This document shows positions 1 to 8,097 of a stretch of DNA of 64,000 nt, piece by piece (position 1 is the first letter of the stretch; the number at the start of each line of letters is the position of its first letter). The notes under the pieces were generated by a model. That model was not told where the DNA came from, made no database searches, and was given only the letters and a program-made list of their open reading frames with translations. The stretch is from Nonomuraea wenchangensis (GTDB lineage: Bacteria > Actinomycetota > Actinomycetes > Streptosporangiales > Streptosporangiaceae). A program made the translations under genes and the position numbers. Location: assembly GCF_900111685.1 (NCBI RefSeq), contig NZ_FOHX01000002.1, positions 369,869 through 433,868 on the forward strand. Direction: 5' to 3'.

Positions 1-1
1 G

Positions 2-769
2 GTGGACGTACGGCGCGACGCCGTCAACGTCACGGTCGCCGACATCACCGGACGGGTGGTCAGCGAGGCGAGTACGACGATCGGCGCGAGAGCCGACCTG
101 GCGACCCTCATCGCGAAGGTGGTAGGGGGCGCGGTGGGGCGGCGCGCGCTGGACACGGTCGTGGTCGGGGCGCCGGGGCTGGTTGATCCGCGTGACGGGG
201 AGCTGGTGTCGCCCAACGACGTGCCCGGGTGGCGGCGCGGCACGATGGGATCCGTACGCGAGCGCCTGGGCGTGCCCGTGATCCTGGAGAACGAGGTCAA
301 CTTGGCCGCCATCGCCGAGCTCCGCACGGGAGCCGCCGCCGGGAGCGAGGACTTCGTGCTCCTCTGGCTGGACGACGGGGTGGGAGCGGCGGTCGTGCTC
401 GAGGGCCGGCTGCGCCGGGGGGCGTCGGGCGGGGCGGGGGAGATCGGGTTCCTGGAGGTCGGGGGTGTGGCGTTCTGCGAGCTGTTGAACGCCGAGTTCA
501 TACAGAGGTTCGACCGGGACGAGCTGGCTCGGCGGATCGCCCAGGGTGCCTTCGCCTACGCCACCCTCCTTGACCCCGGGCTCGTCGTCCTCGGCGGGAC
601 GACGGGGCATGAGGGTGGGGACGAACTGGCCGAGCTCGTGGCCGACCACCTGCGCGCCCTGGCCCCGGCGCCCACGGAGGTCCGGGCCAGCACGGTCACG
701 GGCAACGCGGTGCTGCAGGGCGCCGTGGCGACCGCCCTGGATCTGGCCCGCGACCGCGTCTTCGGCTGA
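2..769 (+). CDS. ROK-family protein, 5' end outside window
   Basis: This is the C-terminal ROK (repressor/ORF/kinase) part of a sugar-responsive regulator or sugar kinase. The frame is open from the first base, so the GTG at position 2 is probably internal and an N-terminal winged-helix domain could lie upstream. A start-like phosphate-binding segment (VDVRRDAVNVTVADITG), the PGLVD turn, LENEVN (equivalent to the usual NDVN/NDAN) and GASGGAGEIGFL (ROK signature, with F where kinases usually have H) are visible. The CxCGxxGCxE zinc motif of true ROK kinases is missing. I therefore favour a transcriptional repressor over a glucokinase. Family assignment is firm; the ligand is unknown. Confidence 0.75.
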   Translation: MDVRRDAVNVTVADITGRVVSEASTTIGARADLATLIAKVVGGAVGRRALDTVVVGAPGLVDPRDGELVSPNDVPGWRRGTMGSVRERLGVPVILENEVNLAAIAELRTGAAAGSEDFVLLWLDDGVGAAVVLEGRLRRGASGGAGEIGFLEVGGVAFCELLNAEFIQRFDRDELARRIAQGAFAYATLLDPGLVVLGGTTGHEGGDELAELVADHLRALAPAPTEVRASTVTGNAVLQGAVATALDLARDRVFG

Positions 770-1305
770 CGTCTCCGGCACGTCCTGCCTGGTGGTCGAC
801 CGCCGGCTGGTCTCCGCGCGCAACTCCTGGACCTCGGGCGGGGCGACCGTCGGCGCGGCCGCGTGCCGGGCGACGGCCTCGATGCCGGCCTCGGGCAGCG
901 TCACGCCCCACATCCCGTCGCCGAGATCGCCGCTGAGGTCGACCGGCTCGGGCAGCACCAGCCCGGCGGCGGCTTGGGCGGCCTCCAGGCGGGCGGCGGC
1001 CACGGCCGCCTCGAGCGCCGCGGCGGCGGCCCGGCCACCTTCTTCGCGGAGCTGCTCCCGTAGCCGGTCGGCCTCCTCGCGCACCGCGGTGGTCTCGGCT
1101 CGGGCGTCGGTGGCGGCCTGGCGTTCCTGCTCGGCGCGCTGCTCGCCCGCTTCTATACGCGCGCGTTCGCCGTCCAGGTCCTGGCGCAGCCGGTCGGCGT
1201 CGTGGGTGGCGCGGGTCAGGGCGGTGCGCAGCTCGTCGAGCTCGCGCTCGTGCTCGGCCAGCTTGGCCTGGTGTTCGGCGAGGGTGTGGCGGGCCTTACG
1301 GCCCG
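770..1305 (-). pseudogene. Fragment of a coiled-coil protein (no start, no stop)
   Basis: Read on the minus strand, the frame gives a strongly biased coiled coil: RKARHTLAEHQAKLAEHERE, then repeated EERQ/ADRLR heptads, then a globular tail containing PEPVDLSGDLGDGMWGVTLP. Third-position GC is typical of real genes in this window. The frame has no start codon: it begins just after a TGA at the junction near 1305. It also has no stop of its own before running antisense into the ROK gene. I read it as the C-terminal remnant of a plasmid- or phage-type coiled-coil protein cut off at a recombination junction. The identity of the full protein is not known to me. Confidence 0.5.
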
Positions 1306-1603
1306 GTCAGATGGATTCCTGTACCGCCTCGACGAGATCCGCTACAAGCTCCGCGGCGGCACGGTGGTCGGCTTCGCCATCTACGGCTGGCGCCTCGCTC
1401 ACTTCAGGCACCTGACCTCATACGAGAAGTTCCTGACGGCCTTCGGCAGCCCGGACCAGACCCGAAAGGACACGGAAGGCGGCAAGTTCATGGGCTACAC
1501 CGCCTACTACTGGGGCGCACGCAAGCAAGTGCAATGGGACGACTGGGACCGTCGGATCATCCTGATCAATCTAGGCGACTTCGAGGGAAACACCGGCCCC
1601 TGA
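1306..1603 (+). pseudogene. C-terminal fragment of an unknown small protein
   Basis: From about 1306 the plus-strand frame changes from antisense noise into a natural protein: DGFLYRLDEIRYKL, FAIYGWRLAHFRHLTSYEKF, GYTAYYWGARKQVQWDDWD and a TGA stop. The segment is rich in aromatic residues, about 98 residues long, with lower GC than its neighbours. The open frame technically extends back to a start codon at 1202, but that part is antisense to the coiled-coil fragment, so the original 5' end is lost. I do not recognise the family with confidence. It may be a truncated effector- or immunity-like protein. Confidence 0.4.
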
Positions 1604-1971
1604 GCCAGCTCACACCAGAAGCCAGGTTCCGGACCCGGCGTCACCGTGCTGGCCGCCAGGATCTTAAGCCGCACTGCGGTTGCTGCCCATGAGTGACCGG
1701 GACAAGGACGTGGAGCGCCGCGATGATCCCGCAGCCGACGAGGAGGCCGCTGAGCCGGTCTCGTCGGGAGTCCTTGATGTCGGCGTCGACCGGATCGGGT
1801 AGCGCCCGCAGCGGACCGGCCTGCAGCCCTGCGCTGGTCTATGTTCTCTTCCCCCGGCTGGGTCCCGGCAGCCTGCGACAGTGCCGAAACGACGGCTCCG
1901 GGGGTATCCGTGATCAAAACGTTCACCCCCTCGCATGGACTAAAACATGAACAATGCTCTACTTTCCGCGT
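1604..1971. other. Intergenic, no convincing gene
   Basis: Short overlapping frames exist on both strands (for example a minus frame beginning MNVLITDTPG near 1926) but none keeps actinobacterial codon bias over its length or shows a family motif. The 3' part must hold the promoter of the operon starting at 1972. I see no strong hairpin. Confidence 0.4.
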
Positions 1972-4062
1972 ATGTCGCTGCTGCGAAAGTTGTCGGTCAC
2001 CGTCCTGCTCGCCCTGGCGTGCCTGTTACCCGCCGCCCCTGCCCTCGCACATGAGGAGCGGCCCGTCTCGTTCCCCGACGGCACGGGAAGCGTGCCGGTC
2101 TACCGGATCACAGGTCCCGAACTGCTGGTGTGCAAGACCGACCGGGCGGACTTCGACAAGCGCGTGGCCACCTTCCCCGCCGCGCTCAAGGAACAGAACC
2201 TGCGGCTGTTCGAACGCTGCCAGAAGGACGGCTTCCGCCACCTGCAGGAAGCGGTGGACCAGGTCAAGGGTCCCGGCTACAACATCAAGATCCTGCCCGG
2301 GCTGTACCAGGAGGAGCCCAGCCTGCCCGAGCCCACCGGGGCGTGCGCGAACCTCCCCGCCCGCCTCTCGTCGTTCGGCTACCAGATCCTCTCCTTCGAA
2401 CAGCAGCAGAAGTGCCCGCACAACCAGAACCTGGTCGCCATCCTCGGCATCAAGGACCTGCAGATCGAAGGCACCGGCGCCGCCCCGCGCGACGTGATCG
2501 TGGACGCCCAGTACAAGAAGCTGAACGCGATCCGCGCCGACATGACCAACGGCATCTACTTCCGTAACTTCACCGCACAGCGCACAACGTTCAACTCGCT
2601 GTACATCCTGGCCAGCGACGGCTTCGTCATCGACCGCATGCTCACCCGCTGGAACGACGAGTACGGCTTCCTGACCTTCGCCTCCGACCACGGCCTCTAC
2701 ACCGACTGCGAGTCGCACGGCAACGGCGACAGTGGCATCTATCCCGGCAGCGCCTCGGATATCAACGCCGGCCGCAGCCATGACGTGCCCCGATATTCGA
2801 TCGAGATCCGCGGCTGCAAGAGCTACCAGAACATGGTCGGCTACTCGGGCACCGCGGGCAACTCGGTCTGGGCGCACGACAACGAGTTCTTCGACAACAT
2901 GGCCGGTGCCTCCATGGACAGCCTCTTCCCCGACCACCCCGGACTGCCGCAGAACCACGCCAAGTTCGAGAAGAACAAGATTTACAACAACAACAAGAAC
3001 TACTACAACCACGTACGCGACGGCACCTGCGCCAAGCCCGCCGGTCAGCGCGGCTACGAGAGCGGCGTGGTCTGCCCGCAGATCGGAGTCGCCCCGGGCA
3101 CCGGCATCCTGACCGCGGGCGGCAACTTCAACGTGTACCGCGACAACTGGATCTACGGGCACGACAGGACGGCGTTCATGCTGCTGTGGGCTCCGGCGTT
3201 CCTGCGCGGTGAGGAGGCCCTGGACAAGCAGGCCGATACCTCGCACGACAACTTCTACGGCGGCAACCGGCTCGGCGTCGCTCCCGACGGCTCGGTCCGG
3301 CCCAACGCCACCGACGTCATCTGGGACGGCCAGGGCAGTCGCAACTGCTGGGACACCCAGGCGCCGACCAGCCCATACGTGGTGCCGGGCTGCGGCGGCA
3401 AGCCGGGCGAGCTCGCCGGAGCCGGGTCGCACCGGCTCGTCGGTGAGCCTGCCAAGCTGGCGCACTCGCTGGTCTGCGCGGAGTACAACGTCACCGAGCG
3501 GCGGTTGCCCGCCGGCTGCGACTGGTTCGGCTCGTCCGGGCTCGCGCGGGTAGAGGTGCAGGTCACGCTGGGCACGTCGGTGTTCATCGGGCTGATCGTG
3601 GCCCTGCTGTGGTGGCGCCGCCTACGTACCGCACCCGCCGCGGCCGCCTCCGGGGCCGGTGCCGACGCTGCGGCCGCACCCCGCGCGGGCAGACTCGGGG
3701 CGGTGTCGGCGGTGCTCGCGCTGGCGGGCCTGGCGCTCGACGTAGCCGGCGCGGCCTACGACTACACGCTGCTGCCCGCCGCGGCCCTGCTGTTGCTGGG
3801 CGGGGGCCTGACCGGCATGGGGCTGGCGCTGCGCCGCGAGTACCGCTTCTTCGGCGGCGCGACCATCGTGCTCGGCGCGCTGACGCTGCTGGACGCCGTG
3901 GACAAGTCGCTGCTGCTGATCCCGTGGCTGCCGCTCAGCCCGGCCTGGCTGCGCGGGCTGTTCGCGATCGTCTGGGTGCTCTGGGCCGTCGTACGCCTGG
4001 CGCCGCGCCCCCGTACGACGCCCGTCCCCGAGTCCACGTCCCCCGCCGAGGCCCCCGCATGA
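1972..4062 (+). CDS. Exported right-handed beta-helix protein with C-terminal membrane segments
   Basis: The chosen ATG gives MSLLRKLSVTVLLALACLLP...ALAHEE, a clean Sec signal peptide; the in-frame ATG 18 bases upstream adds MLYFPR and spoils it. Residues ~80-430 form a pectin-lyase-like parallel beta helix, with Asn/Gly-rich turns such as IEGTGAAPRDVIVDA, IYPGSASDINAGRS and KIYNNNKNYYNHVRDG. The C-terminal ~190 residues contain four or five hydrophobic segments separated by an Ala-rich linker, so the helix domain should sit outside the membrane. Beta-helix proteins of this type bind or modify polysaccharides, but I see no catalytic signature. The stop overlaps the next start (ATGA), so it heads a translationally coupled operon with the two following genes. 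Confidence 0.75.
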   Translation: MSLLRKLSVTVLLALACLLPAAPALAHEERPVSFPDGTGSVPVYRITGPELLVCKTDRADFDKRVATFPAALKEQNLRLFERCQKDGFRHLQEAVDQVKGPGYNIKILPGLYQEEPSLPEPTGACANLPARLSSFGYQILSFEQQQKCPHNQNLVAILGIKDLQIEGTGAAPRDVIVDAQYKKLNAIRADMTNGIYFRNFTAQRTTFNSLYILASDGFVIDRMLTRWNDEYGFLTFASDHGLYTDCESHGNGDSGIYPGSASDINAGRSHDVPRYSIEIRGCKSYQNMVGYSGTAGNSVWAHDNEFFDNMAGASMDSLFPDHPGLPQNHAKFEKNKIYNNNKNYYNHVRDGTCAKPAGQRGYESGVVCPQIGVAPGTGILTAGGNFNVYRDNWIYGHDRTAFMLLWAPAFLRGEEALDKQADTSHDNFYGGNRLGVAPDGSVRPNATDVIWDGQGSRNCWDTQAPTSPYVVPGCGGKPGELAGAGSHRLVGEPAKLAHSLVCAEYNVTERRLPAGCDWFGSSGLARVEVQVTLGTSVFIGLIVALLWWRRLRTAPAAAASGAGADAAAAPRAGRLGAVSAVLALAGLALDVAGAAYDYTLLPAAALLLLGGGLTGMGLALRREYRFFGGATIVLGALTLLDAVDKSLLLIPWLPLSPAWLRGLFAIVWVLWAVVRLAPRPRTTPVPESTSPAEAPA

Positions 4063-4895
4063 GACGTCCCCACCCGTACAGGCTGATGATCGGCACGGCC
4101 GCCGCGGTGCTGCTGCTCGGCGCGTGCGGCCAGCCGGTGACCACCCACCACCGGCCCGGCACCGACCACGCGCCCGCGACCGCGGCGGCCGGCACCCCGC
4201 ACGTCCACGGCGACCATCAGACCAGAGACGTGCCCGCCACCGAAGCCCCCTCGGTACGGCTGGAGGTGCGCCCCGACAGCGAATCGGGCTGGAACCTGCA
4301 CCTGGTCACCGACCGGTTCACCTTCACCCCCGACAGCGTCGGCGGCGCCGCGCTGCCCGGAACTGGACACGCCCACCTGTACCTGGACGGCAAGAAGATC
4401 GCCCGTCTGTACGCGCCGTGGCACCACCTGGCGGCCGAAGCCGTCCCTGCGGGCACGCACACGCTGACCGTGCGGCTCAGCGCGGACGACCACACGCTCT
4501 GGTCGTCCGCGGGCAAGCCGGTGGAGAGCTCGGCCACGATCGAAGGCCCCCAACGGGCCGCCAAGGGGACCGCGACCGCCGCCACCCCAGCCATCCCGGA
4601 CACGCCGACCACGCAGGGTACAGCCGCCGGCCAACCGACGCGCATCAACGTGCGGATCAGTGGCCGCACCGTGACCCCGCCACCCGGCCGCGTCGAGATC
4701 GAGGAGGGCGCCAAGGTACGCCTGGAGGTCACCGCCGACCGGACCGACACCGTCCACGTGCACGGCTTCGATCTGGAACGCCCTCTCACCCCGGGCATCC
4801 CGGCGATCATCGAGTTCACCGCGGACCGCAGCGGGCTGTTCGAGGTGGAGACGCACGAGTCCGGCCTCGTCCTGACCCAGCTCGTGGTGCGATGA
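4059..4895 (+). CDS. Lipoprotein with C-terminal cupredoxin-like domain
   Basis: The ATG overlaps the previous stop. The N-terminus has a lipobox (LLLGAC, Cys near residue 24), so the protein is membrane-anchored outside the cell. A His-rich linker (TTHHRPGTDHA, HVHGDHQ) is followed by an all-beta region with GTGHAHLYLDGKKIARLY. The last ~95 residues form a cupredoxin-like fold (EEGAKVRLEVTADRTDTVHV, HGFDLE, GLFEVETHESGL). The usual C-H-M copper triad near the end is not intact: HVHGFD and ETHES supply only histidines. Metal (possibly copper) handling is an inference from the fold and the His clusters. It lies between the beta-helix protein and a polytopic membrane protein and probably works with them at the cell surface. 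Confidence 0.7.
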   Translation: MRRPHPYRLMIGTAAAVLLLGACGQPVTTHHRPGTDHAPATAAAGTPHVHGDHQTRDVPATEAPSVRLEVRPDSESGWNLHLVTDRFTFTPDSVGGAALPGTGHAHLYLDGKKIARLYAPWHHLAAEAVPAGTHTLTVRLSADDHTLWSSAGKPVESSATIEGPQRAAKGTATAATPAIPDTPTTQGTAAGQPTRINVRISGRTVTPPPGRVEIEEGAKVRLEVTADRTDTVHVHGFDLERPLTPGIPAIIEFTADRSGLFEVETHESGLVLTQLVVR

Positions 4896-6226
4896 GCGGT
4901 ATCCTGGCGCACGGCATCGGATCGCGGCACGACCTGCCCATCCCCGCGTTCTACGCGTTCGCGGGGGCACTGGCCGCGCTGCTCGTGTCGTTCCTCGGAC
5001 TCGCCGTGTTGTGGGCGGACTCCAGGTTCCGCGGGCAGGAGGCCGGCCGGGCACTGCCGCGGGCGGTGCGACGCCTGGCCGACGCCCGCGCCACGCGCGT
5101 CACGCTGCGCGCGCTCGGCCTGCTGGTCGCCGCTTTCACACTGGTCACCGCGCTGTTCGGGCCGGACGACCCGGAACGCAATCCGGCGCCCACCCTCGTC
5201 TACGTCATCTTCTGGGTGGGCCTGGTGCCCGCATCGCTCCTGCTCGGGCCCGTGTGGCGGCTGGTCAATCCGCTGCGCGCAATCCACCTGGCCTTGTCCA
5301 GACTGCCGGGGCTCGGCCGTGACCGCGAGCCGCCGCACCGGCTCGGCCACTGGCCGGCGGCGGCTGGCCTGCTGGCGTTCACCTGGCTGGAGCTGGTCGC
5401 GCCAGAGCCCGCCGCCAACGCGTCCCTGCTGGTGTTCTTCGGTTGTTACGCCGCCGTCCACCTGGCGGGGGCGCTGGCGTACGGGCCGCGCTGGTTCGAC
5501 CGCTGTGACGCGTTCGAGGTGTACTCGGCGCTGATCGGACGGCTGGCCCCGCTCGGCCGACGCGCCGACGGACGGCTCGTCCTGCGCAACCCGTTCCACG
5601 GCCTGGACGCGATCACCCCCGCACCCGGGCTGGTCGCCACCGTGTGCGTGATGCTCGCCTCCACCGCCTACGACGGCTTCTCCGACGCTCCCGCCTGGGT
5701 GAATACGCTGCAGAGCGCCGGCGCCGGGCCGACCGTCACCGGCACGCTCGGCCTGCTCGCGGCCGTCGCCGGGGTCGCCCTGCTGTACGGCGCGTGCATC
5801 GCCGTCGCGAGCCTCATCGGCGTCGCGCCCCGCATGGCCGACCACCGGCCGCGCGGCGGAAATCTGGGCGCCTTCGCCCACTCGCTGGTGCCGATCGCGG
5901 TCGGCTACTTGATCGCCCACTACTTCTCGCTGCTGGTCATCGAAGGACAGCGGGCGTTCATCCTGGCCTCCGACCCGTTGGACACCGGCCTGGACCTGCT
6001 CGGCACCGCCGCACGCACGGTGGACGAGGGCTTGGTCGGTCCCGGCGCGATCGCCAGCGTGCAGGTGGTGTCCATCGTGGCGGGGCACGTGCTCGGCGTG
6101 GTCGCCGCGCACGACCGCTCGGTGCGGCTGTTCGCCCCGGCGCGGGCCGTCGCGGGACAGATCCCGCTATTCGTCCTCATGGTCTGCTACACCCTCGGCG
6201 GGCTGACCTTGCTGCTGGCGGCATAG
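4892..6226 (+). CDS. Polytopic membrane protein of unknown function
   Basis: The protein has 444 residues and starts at an ATG overlapping the preceding stop (ATGA). About ten hydrophobic helices are visible, starting with IPAFYAFAGALAALLVSFLG and ending with IPLFVLMVCYTLGGLTLLLA. Conserved-looking loops include FGPDDPERNPAPTLVYV and PVWRLVNPLRAI. I recall homologues carrying the label 'fenitrothion hydrolase' in some genomes; I regard that name as untested and see no hydrolase motif. The ATGA couplings to the beta-helix and cupredoxin genes suggest one membrane complex, perhaps for cell-envelope metal or polymer handling. A TetR gene follows after 56 bases. Confidence 0.7.
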   Translation: MSGILAHGIGSRHDLPIPAFYAFAGALAALLVSFLGLAVLWADSRFRGQEAGRALPRAVRRLADARATRVTLRALGLLVAAFTLVTALFGPDDPERNPAPTLVYVIFWVGLVPASLLLGPVWRLVNPLRAIHLALSRLPGLGRDREPPHRLGHWPAAAGLLAFTWLELVAPEPAANASLLVFFGCYAAVHLAGALAYGPRWFDRCDAFEVYSALIGRLAPLGRRADGRLVLRNPFHGLDAITPAPGLVATVCVMLASTAYDGFSDAPAWVNTLQSAGAGPTVTGTLGLLAAVAGVALLYGACIAVASLIGVAPRMADHRPRGGNLGAFAHSLVPIAVGYLIAHYFSLLVIEGQRAFILASDPLDTGLDLLGTAARTVDEGLVGPGAIASVQVVSIVAGHVLGVVAAHDRSVRLFAPARAVAGQIPLFVLMVCYTLGGLTLLLAA

Positions 6227-6282
6227 GCTCGTCGGGCAGGCGGCCCCGTAGAGACGGGTCAGCCAAGGTGGCAGGGGGACGC

Positions 6283-6873
6283 ATGAGTGCGCAGGTCCGC
6301 GAGTCCGACGCGCTGCTGCGCCGCGCACCGGTGCAGCAGCGCAGCGTGGAACGGCTCGACCGAATTGTCGACGCCTGCGCCGCGCTGCTGGACGAGGTCG
6401 GCTACGAAGGGCTGACCACGCGCGCGGTGGCGCGACGGGCCGGTGTGCCGATCGGCTCGGTCTACCGTTTCTTCCACGACAAACGCGACCTGGTCGCAGC
6501 CCTCGGCGAACGCAACATGGAGGAGTACAGCGCCCGCCTTGCCGGGCGGCTGGCCGGTGCGCGGCGCGACTGGGTGGCCATCGTCGACCTGGTCGTGAAC
6601 GAGTACGTGGCGATGCGGCGCGGCGTCGCCGGGTTCGCCACGGTGGACTTCGGCAGCAGCGAGGCGCTCAGCGGCCGCCTGGCCGCGCTGCTCGCCGAGC
6701 ACCTCGGGGCGCCCGTGGGCGAGGACTTCCGCCTGGCCCTGCGAATCGCCGTCGAGACGTGCGACGCCATTCTGCGTTACGCCTTCCGCGACGATCCCGC
6801 AGGCGATGCCCGGGTCATCGCCGAGGCCAAAGAACTGACGCAAGCCTATCTGGCCAGGTTCTCGCTCGAGTGA
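6283..6873 (+). CDS. TetR/AcrR-family transcriptional regulator
   Basis: The protein has 196 residues; the ATG at 6283 is preceded by a GCAGGGGGA ribosome site. Residues ~20-65 form the TetR helix-turn-helix (IVDACAALLDEVGYEGLTTR, AVARRAGVPIGSVYRFFHDK, RDLVAALGER). The C-terminal ligand domain is of the common actinobacterial TetR_C type (VVNEYVAMRRGVAGFATVDF). It follows the beta-helix/cupredoxin/membrane-protein operon in the same direction and is the likely local repressor. I see no clear palindrome in the short gap, so autoregulation is not shown. Confidence 0.85.
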   Translation: MSAQVRESDALLRRAPVQQRSVERLDRIVDACAALLDEVGYEGLTTRAVARRAGVPIGSVYRFFHDKRDLVAALGERNMEEYSARLAGRLAGARRDWVAIVDLVVNEYVAMRRGVAGFATVDFGSSEALSGRLAALLAEHLGAPVGEDFRLALRIAVETCDAILRYAFRDDPAGDARVIAEAKELTQAYLARFSLE

Positions 6874-7269
6874 GCACCGGGCGTATCGCAAACCTTCATC
6901 ACGGGAGCATGCTCCGACCAGCCGGCAGCCGAACGGTCCTGCCGGGGTGCGGCTCGGCTGCCGGCGATCAGGTGGTGGCACGCGGACTCAGGACGGGGTC
7001 GGCAGGCGTACCCAGGGCGTGCGCTGCTGACGCAGGAACCGCCTGGCGTCGGTGACGTGCAGGAGGACAGTCTCCGTGCGGGGCCTGTTGGCCGCGTCGT
7101 CGGCGTCGAGCAGCTGCGATCGGCTCCCACATTGGCGTCGCCCTGGACTTGGTGGAGGGCGAACAGTGCCCTATGGCGAGGGGCGGTCGGCGACGTGGCT
7201 GCACGCCGTCCTCCTGGTTCGGTTTGGCCTGATGACGGGCTGCGGGACTACGCGGCGTCGGTGAGGGAG

Positions 7270-7622
7270 AGGACGATCTTGCCTCTGACGTCGCCTGACC
7301 GGCTGAGCCGGAAGGCCGGCGGCCTGATCGACGCGCTGACCGCGGCAGGCGTGAAGACCTTCGCCGACAAGGGATATCAGGGCGCGCGCGGCAGCATCCG
7401 CACACCGTTCAAAGGCCATCGGCTGCGGCCGCCGCTGTCGCGCCACCAGCGCGCGGTCAACCGCGCACACGCCCGCATCCGAGCCTGCGGGGAACGCGCC
7501 GTGGCCACCTTGAAGACCTGGAAGATCCTGACCCGGCTGCGATGCTGCCCGCACCGCGCCACCACGATCGTGCAGGCCATCCTCGTCATGCAGCTCATCG
7601 AGGAAGGCCGCTACTCAGGATG
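7270..7622 (+). mobile_element. IS5-type transposase remnant (C-terminal half)
   Basis: The frame encodes the C-terminal catalytic half of a DDE transposase of the IS5 group: LIDALTAAGVKTFADKGYQG, RTPFKGHRLRPPLSRHQRAV, NRAHARIRACGERAVATLKT and WKILTRLRCCPHRATTIVQA. The N-terminal third and the upstream inverted repeat are not recognisable. The natural end (RYSG followed by a stop in relatives) has shifted frame, so translation reads on for another dozen codons. It is a dead fragment of an insertion sequence in a decayed intergenic zone. The nearby bases 6874-7269 hold no gene I can support. Confidence 0.7.
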
Positions 7623-7758
7623 TAGGGTCGGGAGCTGGCGCGGTGGCGTCTCCTGGCGGTAGGGCTCGGGGCCTGTCTTCCGCCGGTTTCCCGGTCGGCT
7701 GTGCTCTCCCCGATGACCATGGCCAGGTTTGTGGCTCCGTTTCCAGCTCCCGCCCGTC

Positions 7759-7791
7759 GAACCGTGCATGCGGTTCTCCCGCACACGGCTC
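7759..7791 (-). mobile_element. Group II intron domain V relic
   Basis: On the minus strand 33 bases fold like group II intron domain V. The lower stem GAGCCGT pairs with ACGGTTC, including the characteristic G-U pair of the AGC catalytic triad. An inner G-C pair and a two-base TG bulge follow, then the upper stem TGCGG/CCGCA with a GAGAA loop. Intact copies usually have 34 bases and a GNRA tetraloop, so this one looks degenerate. The bases downstream on the minus strand (GCGGGAGCTGGAAACGGAGCC) look like the end of a domain VI region. No intron-encoded reverse transcriptase is present, so only the 3' end of an intron remains. Confidence 0.55.
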
Positions 7792-8097
7792 ACCGGCGTC
7801 GTTCACCGCCGGCATTCGGTCTTTCCCGCCAGGGCTTGCCCGCCCTGGGTGCGACGACGATTCCATACAGGCTGATCAGTCCGAGATCGGCAGGGCGGGC
7901 GCGGGTTTCGTGCCGCCTCAGCGCGATTTGCGTGTCAGGCAGTGCCGGGTCCTGACAACGCGTGACGAAGCGTACGAGCACGCACCGAGCACGGCGGCAT
8001 TCCGCACCCCAGGGACGCCGAACGACCATAATGGATACCCTGGCGATTGTTCGCTCAGTCCTTGAACCACATCACGCGGAAAGCGCAAGGGCCCGCC
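7792..8097. other. Intergenic, probable intron debris
   Basis: No protein frame here looks real. On the minus strand the bases just before domain V could be the stretch that normally joins an intron reverse transcriptase to domain V, but no RT motif is left. Confidence 0.3.

Noticed and set aside
2026..3465. A 479-codon minus-strand frame
   Set aside because: Antisense to the signal-peptide-bearing beta-helix gene; Val/Ala/Asp-rich low complexity, no motif.
4892..6226. Naming the membrane protein 'fenitrothion hydrolase'
   Set aside because: I recall the label from automatic annotation, but nothing in the sequence supports hydrolase activity.
7643..8065. A 140-codon plus-strand gene
   Set aside because: It is a translation of the intron-derived hairpin region and has no protein features.
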